Positions 1-4,750 of a stretch of DNA of 6,163 nucleotides are shown here, one piece after another. The notes below the pieces were generated by a model. It did not search any database. It saw nothing but the letters and a program-made list of their open reading frames with translations, and was not told where the DNA came from. This DNA comes from Nitrococcus sp. Its GTDB lineage: Bacteria; Pseudomonadota; Gammaproteobacteria; Nitrococcales; Nitrococcaceae. How positions within the stretch are numbered: position 1 is the first letter of the stretch; every line of letters begins with the position of its first letter. The stretch spans positions 1-6,163 of the forward strand of contig JAKDMK010000156.1 in the NCBI GenBank assembly GCA_030452365.1. Reading direction: 5' to 3'. Made by a program: the position numbers and the translations under genes.

Positions 1-25
1 GTGGGGGAAGCACGGGGGCGTGACG

Positions 26-49
26 TTCGCGGGGAGAGCCCGCTCCTAC
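26..49 (-). repeat. REP-like palindromic repeat
   Basis: Read on the minus strand this is a GTAG tetranucleotide, then GA, then a hairpin with arms GCGGG and CCCGC around a CTCTC loop, ending in GAA. A GTAG foot followed by a short GC-rich stem is the layout of repetitive extragenic palindromes, and the wording closely resembles the GTAGGAGCGGGC type common in Pseudomonas and relatives. Only one copy is visible, so the assignment rests on resemblance rather than on repetition inside the window. No REP-associated transposase is visible. Confidence 0.6.
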
Positions 50-134
50 GGCGTTGCGGTGCATCGGGGGCAGCCTTGTCCAACGACACATGAGATTGAG
101 CGGCGACTAGGCAAAGGCCCTTGCGCATGATCGG

Positions 135-144
135 TTACATGTAA
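135..144. promoter_or_regulatory. Palindrome, candidate operator of the mazEF-like pair
   Basis: TTACATGTAA is a perfect 10-bp palindrome lying 8 bp before the AGGAGG ribosome-binding site of the antitoxin gene. It overlaps a TGTAAT hexamer at 140-145 that could act as a -10 box, although no convincing -35 box lies at the right distance. Antitoxins of this class normally repress their own promoter by binding palindromes, so an operator role is plausible but inferred. Confidence 0.4.
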
Positions 145-164
145 TGGACGCAGGAGGATAAATT

Positions 165-389
165 ATGGTTGCCGGAGCGCAGTCCAAGTCTTCGCGCGAG
201 AAGGTGCGCGAGCACCGTGAGCGCTTGCGCCGTCAGGGTTTGCGCCCGATCCAAATCTGGGTGCCGGACGTGCGCGCACCCGCCTTCAAAGCAGAGGCGC
301 ATCGCCAGTCGCTAGCCGTCGCTGCCAGCGCCCGTGCCGGTGAGGATCAGGCGTTCATTGATGCGGTCTCGGATTGGGGCAATGAATGA
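165..389 (+). CDS. mazE: MazE-family antitoxin (DUF3018-like)
   Basis: A 74-residue protein expected to neutralise the MazF-type RNase encoded next to it and to repress their shared promoter. The sequence shows the features I associate with the DUF3018/MazE-like family: a basic N-terminal helix (REKVREHRERLRRQGLRPIQ, residues 11-30), the IWVPDVRAP core (31-39), and an acidic C-terminal tail around FIDAVSDW (64-71), which in this family contacts the toxin. The start is secure: a perfect AGGAGG (152-157) lies 7 nt before the ATG. The stop codon overlaps the toxin start as ATGA (386-389), typical of translational coupling. The antitoxin itself looks full length. Identification is by family resemblance; exact subfamily is not certain. 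Confidence 0.85.
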   Translation: MVAGAQSKSSREKVREHRERLRRQGLRPIQIWVPDVRAPAFKAEAHRQSLAVAASARAGEDQAFIDAVSDWGNE

Positions 390-580
390 AGCGAGGCGAT
401 ATCTGGACCGTTTCAGGCGGCAAAGATTATACGGGCAAGCTGCGCCCTGTCGCCATTATTCAGGACGACGGCTTCGACGGGACAGATTCGATCACCACCT
501 GCGCCTTCACCACTGATGAAACGGATGCCCCGCTGTTCCGGCCTCCGGTCGATCCAGTAACCACAGTGAAAACCCGGTAG
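386..580 (+). CDS. mazF: Truncated MazF/PemK-family toxin, probably inactive
   Basis: The N-terminal half of a MazF/PemK-type mRNA endoribonuclease. Residues 1-56 carry the family start MKRGDIWTVSGGKDYTGK, the conserved RPV strand (R20), the QDDGFDGTDSITTCAFTTD segment with its conserved threonines, and DAPLFRPPVDP. Full-length relatives are about 105-115 residues and continue with a segment containing a SRLMVDK-like motif and a C-terminal helix. Here similarity ends near residue 57 (about position 556) and the frame stops at residue 64. None of the other forward frames through 670 restores the missing half, so this is not a simple frameshift. There is no Shine-Dalgarno site of its own; translation probably depends on the ATGA overlap with the antitoxin gene. 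Whether the fragment is made or folds is unknown; I would treat it as a broken gene. Confidence 0.75.
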   Translation: MKRGDIWTVSGGKDYTGKLRPVAIIQDDGFDGTDSITTCAFTTDETDAPLFRPPVDPVTTVKTR

Positions 581-670
581 TCGGTCGTAGTAATAGCGCC
601 GAGCCGTCCATGCCAGCGCGCACGCCTCGGGCAGGCAGCGCCGGCGACTTCTCATGCGTCATGGCCCGGC
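581..670. other. Short convergent intergenic stretch with unexplained coding-like sequence
   Basis: This separates the truncated toxin (+) from rimI (-). No T-tract terminator is visible. On the minus strand two frames start just after the rimI stop: ATG at 662 (reads MTHEKSPALPARGVRAGMDG, later LLLRPTTGFSLWLLDRPE, stop near 510) and ATG at 655 (80 codons, running antisense into the toxin and antitoxin genes). Neither was recognised. One of them could be the first part of a gene that was cut when the toxin locus joined, but this is speculation. Confidence 0.25.
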
Positions 671-1153
671 TCAATCGATAGCGGGCGTTTCAAGATCGAA
701 GCGCAGGACCAACGCATCTTCCCGGCCTTGCTGGCTCGGATAGTAATTGCGCCGCCGCCCCACGATGTGAAAACCAACGCTGCCGTAGAGGTGCACGGCC
801 GCGGTGTTTGACGGGCGTACTTCCAGAAATATCGCCTTTGCGCCAAACCGCGTCGCCTGCCGCAGCGTGCGCTGCAACAGACTTCTGCCGAAGCCTCGGT
901 TGTGCCATTGCGGGCCGACCGCGATATTGAGTATATGGGCTTCGCCGGCGCCGCAGCGCAGCACCACATAACCCACGATCCGATTGGCGCAAAGGTGTAC
1001 ACAGCAATCGTAGCCCACGCGCAGGCAGTCTCTGAAGATGCCGCGAGTCCAGGGAAATTCGTAGGCGGCGTGTTCGATGGCGGCAATCTCGCCGAGGTCG
1101 CCCTCGTGCATCGGCCGGATCAGGGAGAGAAATTCGCAGGGCTCAGCGCTCAC
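671..1153 (-). CDS. rimI: Ribosomal protein S18-alanine N-acetyltransferase RimI
   Basis: A 160-residue GNAT-family acetyltransferase that should transfer acetyl from acetyl-CoA to the N-terminal alanine of ribosomal protein S18 in the cytoplasm. Family hallmarks are in order: the FPWT segment (33-36), the ILNIAVGPQWHNRGFGRSLL acetyl-CoA-binding strand and loop (74-93, Q/R-x-x-G-x-G type), the LEVRPSN strand with the putative catalytic Glu111, the LYGSVGF motif with Tyr123, and the C-terminal RRRNYYPSQQGREDALVL (133-150), which is diagnostic of RimI. I chose the GTG start at 1151-1153 because a GGAG box (1161-1164) sits 7 nt upstream; this makes the gene overlap the end of the UDG gene by 11 bp, implying one transcript. 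The reading frame stays open further upstream, but that part is the shadow of UDG. E. coli RimI is 148 residues, so length fits. Confidence 0.93.
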   Translation of the reverse strand: MSAEPCEFLSLIRPMHEGDLGEIAAIEHAAYEFPWTRGIFRDCLRVGYDCCVHLCANRIVGYVVLRCGAGEAHILNIAVGPQWHNRGFGRSLLQRTLRQATRFGAKAIFLEVRPSNTAAVHLYGSVGFHIVGRRRNYYPSQQGREDALVLRFDLETPAID

Positions 1154-1931
1154 GGGGCGACTCCAATGGCCGCAGTGGGTTCTTATCGCGCAGGCGCTCA
1201 CGGATATGCTTGAGGTCTTTCCAGGCCTTGGATTTATCCGCAGGGCTACGCAGCAAATAGGCCGGGTGGTAGGTGACTCGTAACGGCGTCGAGCGCGGGC
1301 CATAGCAATGCCATTCGCCCCGCAGGCGACCTAGCGACTGGGTGGTCTTGAGCAAATTTTGTGCCGCAATCCGGCCGAGGGTGAGGATCAAGCGCGGTGA
1401 GACCAGCTCCAGCTGACGCCACAGATAAGGCTCACAGGCGGCCACCTCGTCCGGGCGTGGATCACGGTTGTTCGGAGGGCGTGATTTCAGCACATTGGTG
1501 ATGTAGACCGTCTCGCGTGCAAGGCCGATTGCGCGCAGCATTTCATCGAGCAGCTTACCGGCGCGGCCGACGAAGGGCTCGCCCCTGCGATCCTCCTCGG
1601 CACCGGGTGCCTCACCAACCAACATCAATTGCGCCTGCGGGTTGCCGACGCCGAACACCCCCTGGGTTCGGCTTTGGTGCAGTCCGCAACGCTCGCAATG
1701 CAGTACACGCTCGCGCAATGCCTCCCAAGCCAGGCCCGCGATCTCAGCCGTCGCGCACTCTTGCGCCATGGACGGTGCAACGGACCGTTCGGTCGAGCCC
1801 GGCCGGCTGCTCTCATCATCGGCGAGCGCTTGCTCGGCAGTGCCGCGCTGGCGCCGAACCCACACGTCGATGCCCATACGCTCAAGATATCGGAGCTGAG
1901 ATAAGCCAGAAGCTGAATCGTGAGTCTTCAT
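1143..1931 (-). CDS. Family 4 uracil-DNA glycosylase with psi-like N-terminal extension
   Basis: A 262-residue uracil-DNA glycosylase of the iron-sulfur (family 4) type, which removes uracil from DNA to start base-excision repair. The catalytic domain spans about residues 68-247: CERC (79-82, cluster ligands), uracil-binding motif GEAPGAEED (106-114), PFVGRAG (119-125), [17 protein letters not shown] (142-158), AACEPYL with Cys166, and the HPAYLLRSP motif (222-230). Oddity: the third cluster cysteine expected in the KCRPP context is Ser150 (codon TCA at 1482-1484), while C79, C82 and C166 are kept. Residues 1-70 are an extension: [17 protein letters not shown] (12-28) resembles the N-terminal peptide of the DNA polymerase III psi subunit, followed by a probably disordered linker. 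The ATG at 1931 has no clear Shine-Dalgarno site, but no better in-frame start was seen. It overlaps rimI by 11 bp. Confidence 0.93.
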   Translation of the reverse strand: MKTHDSASGLSQLRYLERMGIDVWVRRQRGTAEQALADDESSRPGSTERSVAPSMAQECATAEIAGLAWEALRERVLHCERCGLHQSRTQGVFGVGNPQAQLMLVGEAPGAEEDRRGEPFVGRAGKLLDEMLRAIGLARETVYITNVLKSRPPNNRDPRPDEVAACEPYLWRQLELVSPRLILTLGRIAAQNLLKTTQSLGRLRGEWHCYGPRSTPLRVTYHPAYLLRSPADKSKAWKDLKHIRERLRDKNPLRPLESPRER

Positions 1932-1949
1932 GGTCGTGCCGCGGGTGTC

Positions 1950-1971
1950 GAGCCTCGGCGCTGCCGAGCTC
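1950..1971 (-). other. Hairpin in the leader of the UDG gene
   Basis: The arms CTCGGC and GCCGAG around a 3-nt loop form a perfect 6-bp stem, extended by GAG/CTC across one bulged base. It lies between the candidate -10 box (1992-1997) and the ATG (1931). No T-run follows, so it does not look like an intrinsic terminator; it may shape the 5' end of the mRNA. No function is shown. Confidence 0.4.
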
Positions 1972-1991
1972 CTCGAGCTAAAGGAATTAGC

Positions 1992-1997
1992 ATTATA
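1992..1997 (-). promoter_or_regulatory. Candidate -10 box for the UDG-rimI transcript
   Basis: A perfect TATAAT on the minus strand lies about 60 nt before the UDG start codon, in otherwise GC-rich intergenic DNA. At 16-18 bp further upstream the hexamers (such as CTGAGG) do not resemble TTGACA, so if this is a sigma-70 promoter it would be weak or need an activator. Read-through from rho is the alternative. Confidence 0.4.
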
Positions 1998-2160
1998 ACG
2001 CGAACGAGACTCCGCCTCAGACCGACGAGCTGCAAAGGGAGCGAGCCGAGCCTAAGAAGGGTAGGGTGCATGCAAGGGAACCATAGCCGACAGTGCCGCA
2101 TCGACACGGCAAGAGGTGCAGGCGGCGAAATTCACCCGTACGCCAGGAGTTCTGGATGGG

Positions 2161-2174
2161 GCGCCTTAGGGCGC
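2161..2174 (-). other. Small hairpin after rho, not a clear terminator
   Basis: GCGCC and GGCGC arms around a 4-nt loop form a perfect 5-bp stem about 20 nt past the rho stop codon. There is no U-tract on the downstream (minus-strand) side, so it does not satisfy intrinsic terminator criteria. It could protect the 3' end of the mRNA or be incidental. Apart from this, the UDG -10 box and the UDG leader hairpin, the 263-bp gap 1932-2194 shows no gene or RNA that I recognise. Confidence 0.3.
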
Positions 2175-2194
2175 GAAGAATCTGGGCCAACGCG

Positions 2195-3454
2195 TCAGCG
2201 CTTCATGTACTCAAAGAATTCCTGATTTGTTTTGGTGTCCTTGAGCTTATCTAGAAGGAACTCGACCGCTGCCAGTTCGTCCATCGGATGCAGCAGCTTG
2301 CGTAGAATCCAGGCCTTCTGCAACTCGTCAGCGCCCATGAGCAGCTCTTCACGCCGGGTGCCGGAGCGATTGATGTTGATCGATGGATAGATGCGCTTCT
2401 CCGAGATGCGCCGATCCAGGTGGAGTTCCATGTTGCCGGTGCCCTTGAACTCCTCGTAGATGACATCGTCCATGCGGGAGCCCGTTTCCACCAGCGCGGT
2501 CGCGAGGATGGTTAGCGATCCGCCTTCCTCTATGTTGCGCGCCGCTCCAAAGAATCGTTTCGGCCGATGCAGTGCGTTGGCATCCACGCCGCCGGTGAGC
2601 ACTTTACCCGATGAAGGCACGACCGTGTTGTAGGCTCGTGCCAGGCGGGTAATGGAATCGAGCAGGATCACGACATCCTGCTTGTGCTCGACCAGGCGCT
2701 TGGCTTTTTCAATCACCATCTCGGCGACCTGCACGTGCCGGCTGGCAGGCTCGTCGAAGGTCGATGAGATCACCTCGCCGCGAACCGAGCGCTGCATCTC
2801 CGTGACCTCCTCGGGGCGCTCGTCAATGAGCAGAACGATCACGTAGCACTCAGGGTAGTTGGACGTGATCGACTGGGCGATGTTCTGCAACATCATCGTC
2901 TTGCCCGCCTTCGGCGGCGAGACGATGAGGCCGCGTTGCCCCTTGCCTATGGGCGCGACCAGATCGATGATCCGCGCCGTGAGGTCTTCGGTGCTGCCGT
3001 TGCCGCGCTCCATCTTGAGCCGAACCTTGGCGAACAAAGGCGTTAGGTTTTCGAACAGGACCTTGTGGCGCGCCGTCTCCGGCTTCTCGAAGTTGATTTC
3101 GTTGACCTTCAGCAGCGCGAAGTAGCGTTCACCTTCCTTCGGGGGGCGAATCTTTCCTGCCACCGTGTCGCCGGTACGCAAGCTGAAGCGCCGAATCTGA
3201 CTGGGGGAGACATAGATATCGTCCGGCCCGGCCATGTAGGAGCTGTCGGCAGAGCGCAGGAAGCCAAAGCCGTCCTGGAGAATTTCCAGAACCCCGTCGC
3301 CCCAGATATCTTCACCTTTCTTTGCTTGCGCCTTGAGGATAGAGAAGATGACATCCTGCTTGCGCGACCGCGCCATCCCCTCGATTCCGAGTGATTGGGC
3401 AATCTCCACGAGTTCAGCGGCGGGTTTCTGCTTAAGTTCCGTGAGATTCATCAT
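2195..3454 (-). CDS. rho: Transcription termination factor Rho
   Basis: A hexameric RNA-dependent ATPase/translocase that ends transcription by loading on C-rich nascent RNA. At 419 residues it has the same length as I recall for E. coli Rho, and aligns almost without gaps. In order: N-terminal helical domain (about 1-48), cold-shock-like RNA-binding domain with GFGFLR (62-67) and YFALL (111-115), Walker A SPPKAGKT (179-186), the ERPEEV segment with catalytic Glu212, Walker B VVILLDS (Asp266), the Q-loop region [11 protein letters not shown] (286-295), the R-loop region ETGSRMD (323-329) and the arginine finger in NRSGTR (Arg367). Two ATG codons stand in tandem (3454 and 3451); the second matches the MNLTEL start of E. 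coli. Neither has a clear Shine-Dalgarno site. It lies downstream of trxA, as in many Gammaproteobacteria. Confidence 0.98.
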   Translation of the reverse strand: MMNLTELKQKPAAELVEIAQSLGIEGMARSRKQDVIFSILKAQAKKGEDIWGDGVLEILQDGFGFLRSADSSYMAGPDDIYVSPSQIRRFSLRTGDTVAGKIRPPKEGERYFALLKVNEINFEKPETARHKVLFENLTPLFAKVRLKMERGNGSTEDLTARIIDLVAPIGKGQRGLIVSPPKAGKTMMLQNIAQSITSNYPECYVIVLLIDERPEEVTEMQRSVRGEVISSTFDEPASRHVQVAEMVIEKAKRLVEHKQDVVILLDSITRLARAYNTVVPSSGKVLTGGVDANALHRPKRFFGAARNIEEGGSLTILATALVETGSRMDDVIYEEFKGTGNMELHLDRRISEKRIYPSININRSGTRREELLMGADELQKAWILRKLLHPMDELAAVEFLLDKLKDTKTNQEFFEYMKR

Positions 3455-3466
3455 TTAGTGCTTCAT
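3455..3466 (-). other. Three-codon mini-ORF abutting the rho start
   Basis: ATG AAG CAC TAA on the minus strand encodes Met-Lys-His and its stop codon directly touches the first ATG of rho. E. coli has a short leader ORF (rhoL) before rho, but of about 33 codons. There is no Shine-Dalgarno site here, so translation is uncertain; if used, it could hand ribosomes to rho by re-initiation. Confidence 0.2.
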
Positions 3467-3487
3467 GGATGGTTGGGTAGGTCTAAG
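3467..3487 (-). promoter_or_regulatory. C-rich, G-poor tract in the rho leader, candidate rut site
   Basis: On the rho mRNA this 21-nt tract (CTTAGACCTACCCAACCATCC read in order) has ten C and one G, with repeated YC dinucleotides and little capacity to pair. This is the composition preferred by Rho's primary RNA-binding site. Rho autoregulates by premature termination in its own leader in E. coli, so an autoregulatory role is a reasonable inference, not shown here. Confidence 0.4.
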
Positions 3488-3503
3488 CCTTGCGTAGGGG
3501 GTC

Positions 3504-3542
3504 CCGGCTCTTTGCGCCGGTCTCTTGGCGCGTTGCAGCGCC
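3504..3542 (-). other. Two adjacent hairpins in the rho leader
   Basis: Stem 1 pairs 3527-3531 (GGCGC) with 3538-3542 (GCGCC) around a 6-nt loop. Stem 2 pairs 3504-3508 (CCGGC) with 3516-3520 (GCCGG) around a 7-nt loop. In the mRNA they come just before the C-rich tract. No U-run follows, so they are not intrinsic terminators. They may frame a structured leader used in rho autoregulation. Confidence 0.35.
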
Positions 3543-3570
3543 TTATGGATTTAGCGGCCGCAATCACGGT

Positions 3571-3585
3571 GGGTATACCCCACTC
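3571..3585. repeat. Palindrome between trxA and rho
   Basis: GGGTATACCC (3571-3580) is a perfect 10-bp palindrome, and the flanking bases (GTGGG at 3569-3573 with CCCAC at about 3579-3583) allow an alternative 5-bp stem. No U-tract follows on the minus strand. It might be an operator or part of the trxA 3' end; nothing in the sequence decides. Confidence 0.25.
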
Positions 3586-3659
3586 CCGCGGCAAATTCGT
3601 GAACGGATTCAGTTATTCTGGAACGAAGAGAGCGACCCAGATAGGCCGCCCTAGCGGAA

Positions 3660-3986
3660 TCAGAGGTTGCTGTCGAGGAACGCCGTGAGCTGGGACTTCG
3701 AAAGCGCGCCTACTTTGGTTGCCTCAACCGCGCCGTTCTTGAACAGCATCAATGTCGGGATACCCCGAATACCGTACTTCGGAGGCGTCTCCGGGTTGTC
3801 ATCGATATTCAGTTTGGTCACCTTCAGCTTGCCCGCGTACGCCTCGGCCACCTCTTCGAGAATGGGAGCGATCATTTTGCACGGACCACACCATTCGGCC
3901 CAGTAATCCACTAGGACAGGCTCAGCGGCCTTCAACACTTCTTGTTCGAAGGTCTCGTCCGAGGCGTGGACGATATTTCCGCTCAC
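3660..3986 (-). CDS. trxA: Thioredoxin
   Basis: A 108-residue cytoplasmic thioredoxin, the dithiol reductant for ribonucleotide reductase, PAPS reductase, methionine sulfoxide reductases and others. The active site WCGPC occupies residues 32-36 in the [14 protein letters not shown] context, the buried aspartate is Asp27, and the cis-proline loop is GIRGIPT (72-78, Pro77). The length equals the E. coli TrxA size class, with no signal peptide. The start codon is GTG (3984-3986), not ATG: a strong GGAGG lies at 3996-4000, 9 nt upstream, and the encoded SGNIVHASD start suits the family. The next gene on the strand is rho, 205 bp away, with no clear terminator between, so co-transcription is likely. 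A good promoter lies about 130 nt upstream. Confidence 0.97.
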   Translation of the reverse strand: MSGNIVHASDETFEQEVLKAAEPVLVDYWAEWCGPCKMIAPILEEVAEAYAGKLKVTKLNIDDNPETPPKYGIRGIPTLMLFKNGAVEATKVGALSKSQLTAFLDSNL

Positions 3987-3995
3987 GGTTTATAA

Positions 3996-4000
3996 CCTCC
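3996..4000 (-). promoter_or_regulatory. Ribosome-binding site deciding the trxA GTG start
   Basis: GGAGG on the minus strand, 9 nt before the GTG codon. No ATG lies at a suitable distance, so this site settles the non-ATG start. Confidence 0.85.
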
Positions 4001-4040
4001 AGAATGCTGCCGTTGGGAGAGGGTTGAGTGTTCTCTATAT

Positions 4041-4058
4041 TCTCGACTTGAGGCGAGA
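4041..4058 (-). other. Weak hairpin in the trxA leader
   Basis: TCTCG (4041-4045) pairs with CGAGA (4054-4058) around an 8-nt loop, inside the roughly 127-nt leader that the promoter position implies. It is weak and may be incidental. Confidence 0.2.
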
Positions 4059-4119
4059 GCGACTGGCTGTAGCGGGGGCTTCGGGGACACGCTGGGCTGA
4101 CTGCGCGTACTATTTGGGA

Positions 4120-4148
4120 ACTTTAGCGAGGTCCACAGTTCCTGTCAA
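4120..4148 (-). promoter_or_regulatory. Sigma-70 promoter for trxA-rho
   Basis: On the minus strand a perfect TTGACA -35 box (4143-4148) is followed after exactly 17 bp by TAAAGT (4120-4125, four of six consensus bases). The start of transcription would be near 4113, leaving a leader of about 127 nt before the trxA GTG. Its -35 box overlaps that of the divergent nudE promoter. Confidence 0.7.
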
Positions 4149-4169
4149 CACTATTAGCGCGTGTACAAT
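4142..4169 (+). promoter_or_regulatory. Sigma-70-like promoter for nudE-cysQ
   Basis: On the plus strand CTGTCA (4142-4147, four of six) and TACAAT (4164-4169, five of six) are 16 bp apart. Transcription would begin near 4176, about 20 nt before the nudE GTG. The -35 box shares five base pairs (4143-4147) with the divergent trxA -35 box. Confidence 0.55.
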
Positions 4170-4196
4170 AGCCGAGTCGCAGGCTGGAGCTCAGGC

Positions 4197-4745
4197 GTGC
4201 CACACAAACCGAAAACTCTACAGCGGCGCGTCGTCGCACGCTCCCGCCTGTTTCAGGTCGAGGCGGTGAGCTTGCGCTTCGCCAATGGGGTCGAAGTCGA
4301 GTATGAGCGGCTCACACCGGGCACCGGTTCGGCCGGCGCGGTACTGATCGTGCCCGTCCTCGATGATGACACGGTGCTTCTGGTGCGCGAATACGCCGCT
4401 GGGACGGATCGCTACGAGCTCGGATTGCCCAAGGGCCGGGTTGAGCACGGCGAGGAGCCGCTCGCAGCGGCCGCGCGTGAGCTGCGTGAGGAAGTAGGCT
4501 ATGCGGCGCGGCGGCTGACCCTGTTGCGGCGGGTGACGCTCGCGCCCGGCTATCTCTCGCATCAGACGCAGTTGGTACTGGCCGAAGAGCTCTATCCGGC
4601 GTACCTCGAGGGCGATGAACCGGAAGCGCTCGAGGTAGTACCCTGGCCTTTGTCCGACCTGCAAGGCCTGCTGGCCTGCGAAGAGTTGACGGAGGCGCGA
4701 TCCATCGCCGCTCTTTTCATAGTCCGGGAACATCTGGAGATCTGA
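4197..4745 (+). CDS. nudE: ADP compounds hydrolase NudE (Nudix)
   Basis: A 182-residue Nudix hydrolase matching the NudE type, which in E. coli cleaves ADP-ribose, NADH and diadenosine polyphosphates to nucleoside monophosphates. The Nudix box is complete from Gly80 to Tyr102 (G-x5-E-x7-R-E-L-R-E-E-V-G-Y), with metal-binding Glu98 and Glu99. NudE-specific stretches recalled from E. coli are VARSRLF (13-19), VREYAAGTDRYELGLPKG (63-80) and LYPAYLEGDEPE (132-143). I chose the GTG at 4197-4199: GGAG (4186-4189) lies 7 nt upstream and the protein then starts like E. coli NudE. An in-frame GTG at 4161 exists but directly abuts the -10 box. cysQ follows after 5 bp, so the two form an operon. Confidence 0.92.
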   Translation: MPHKPKTLQRRVVARSRLFQVEAVSLRFANGVEVEYERLTPGTGSAGAVLIVPVLDDDTVLLVREYAAGTDRYELGLPKGRVEHGEEPLAAAARELREEVGYAARRLTLLRRVTLAPGYLSHQTQLVLAEELYPAYLEGDEPEALEVVPWPLSDLQGLLACEELTEARSIAALFIVREHLEI

Positions 4746-4750
4746 ACACC

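Noticed and set aside
1..130. Tail of an upstream gene (frame 2 is open from the edge to a TGA at 128-130)
   Set aside because: The 42-codon reading passes straight through the REP-like palindrome and was not recognised as any protein family.
652..1086. 144-codon minus-strand frame overlapping rimI
   Set aside because: It is an out-of-frame shadow of the well-identified RimI coding sequence.
1154..1303. Upstream extension of the rimI frame to 210 codons
   Set aside because: It lies wholly within the UDG gene in another frame, and the GTG at 1153 has a well-spaced GGAG and gives normal RimI length.
1517..1981. 154-codon plus-strand frame opposite UDG
   Set aside because: It is arginine/proline-rich low-quality coding antisense to conserved UDG motifs.
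2161..2174. Intrinsic terminator for rho
   Set aside because: The stem is only 5 bp and there is no U-tract, so I list it as a hairpin only.
1932..2194. tRNA or structured small RNA in the largest intergenic gap
   Set aside because: No T-loop GGTTCGA-type motif, cloverleaf or known RNA core was found on either strand.
1920..2225. 101-codon plus-strand frame across the UDG-rho gap
   Set aside because: No family was recognised, no ribosome-binding site, and it overlaps both flanking genes in antisense.
4161..4196. Earlier GTG start for nudE giving 194 residues
   Set aside because: It directly abuts the candidate -10 box, lacks a ribosome-binding site, and adds residues absent from NudE.
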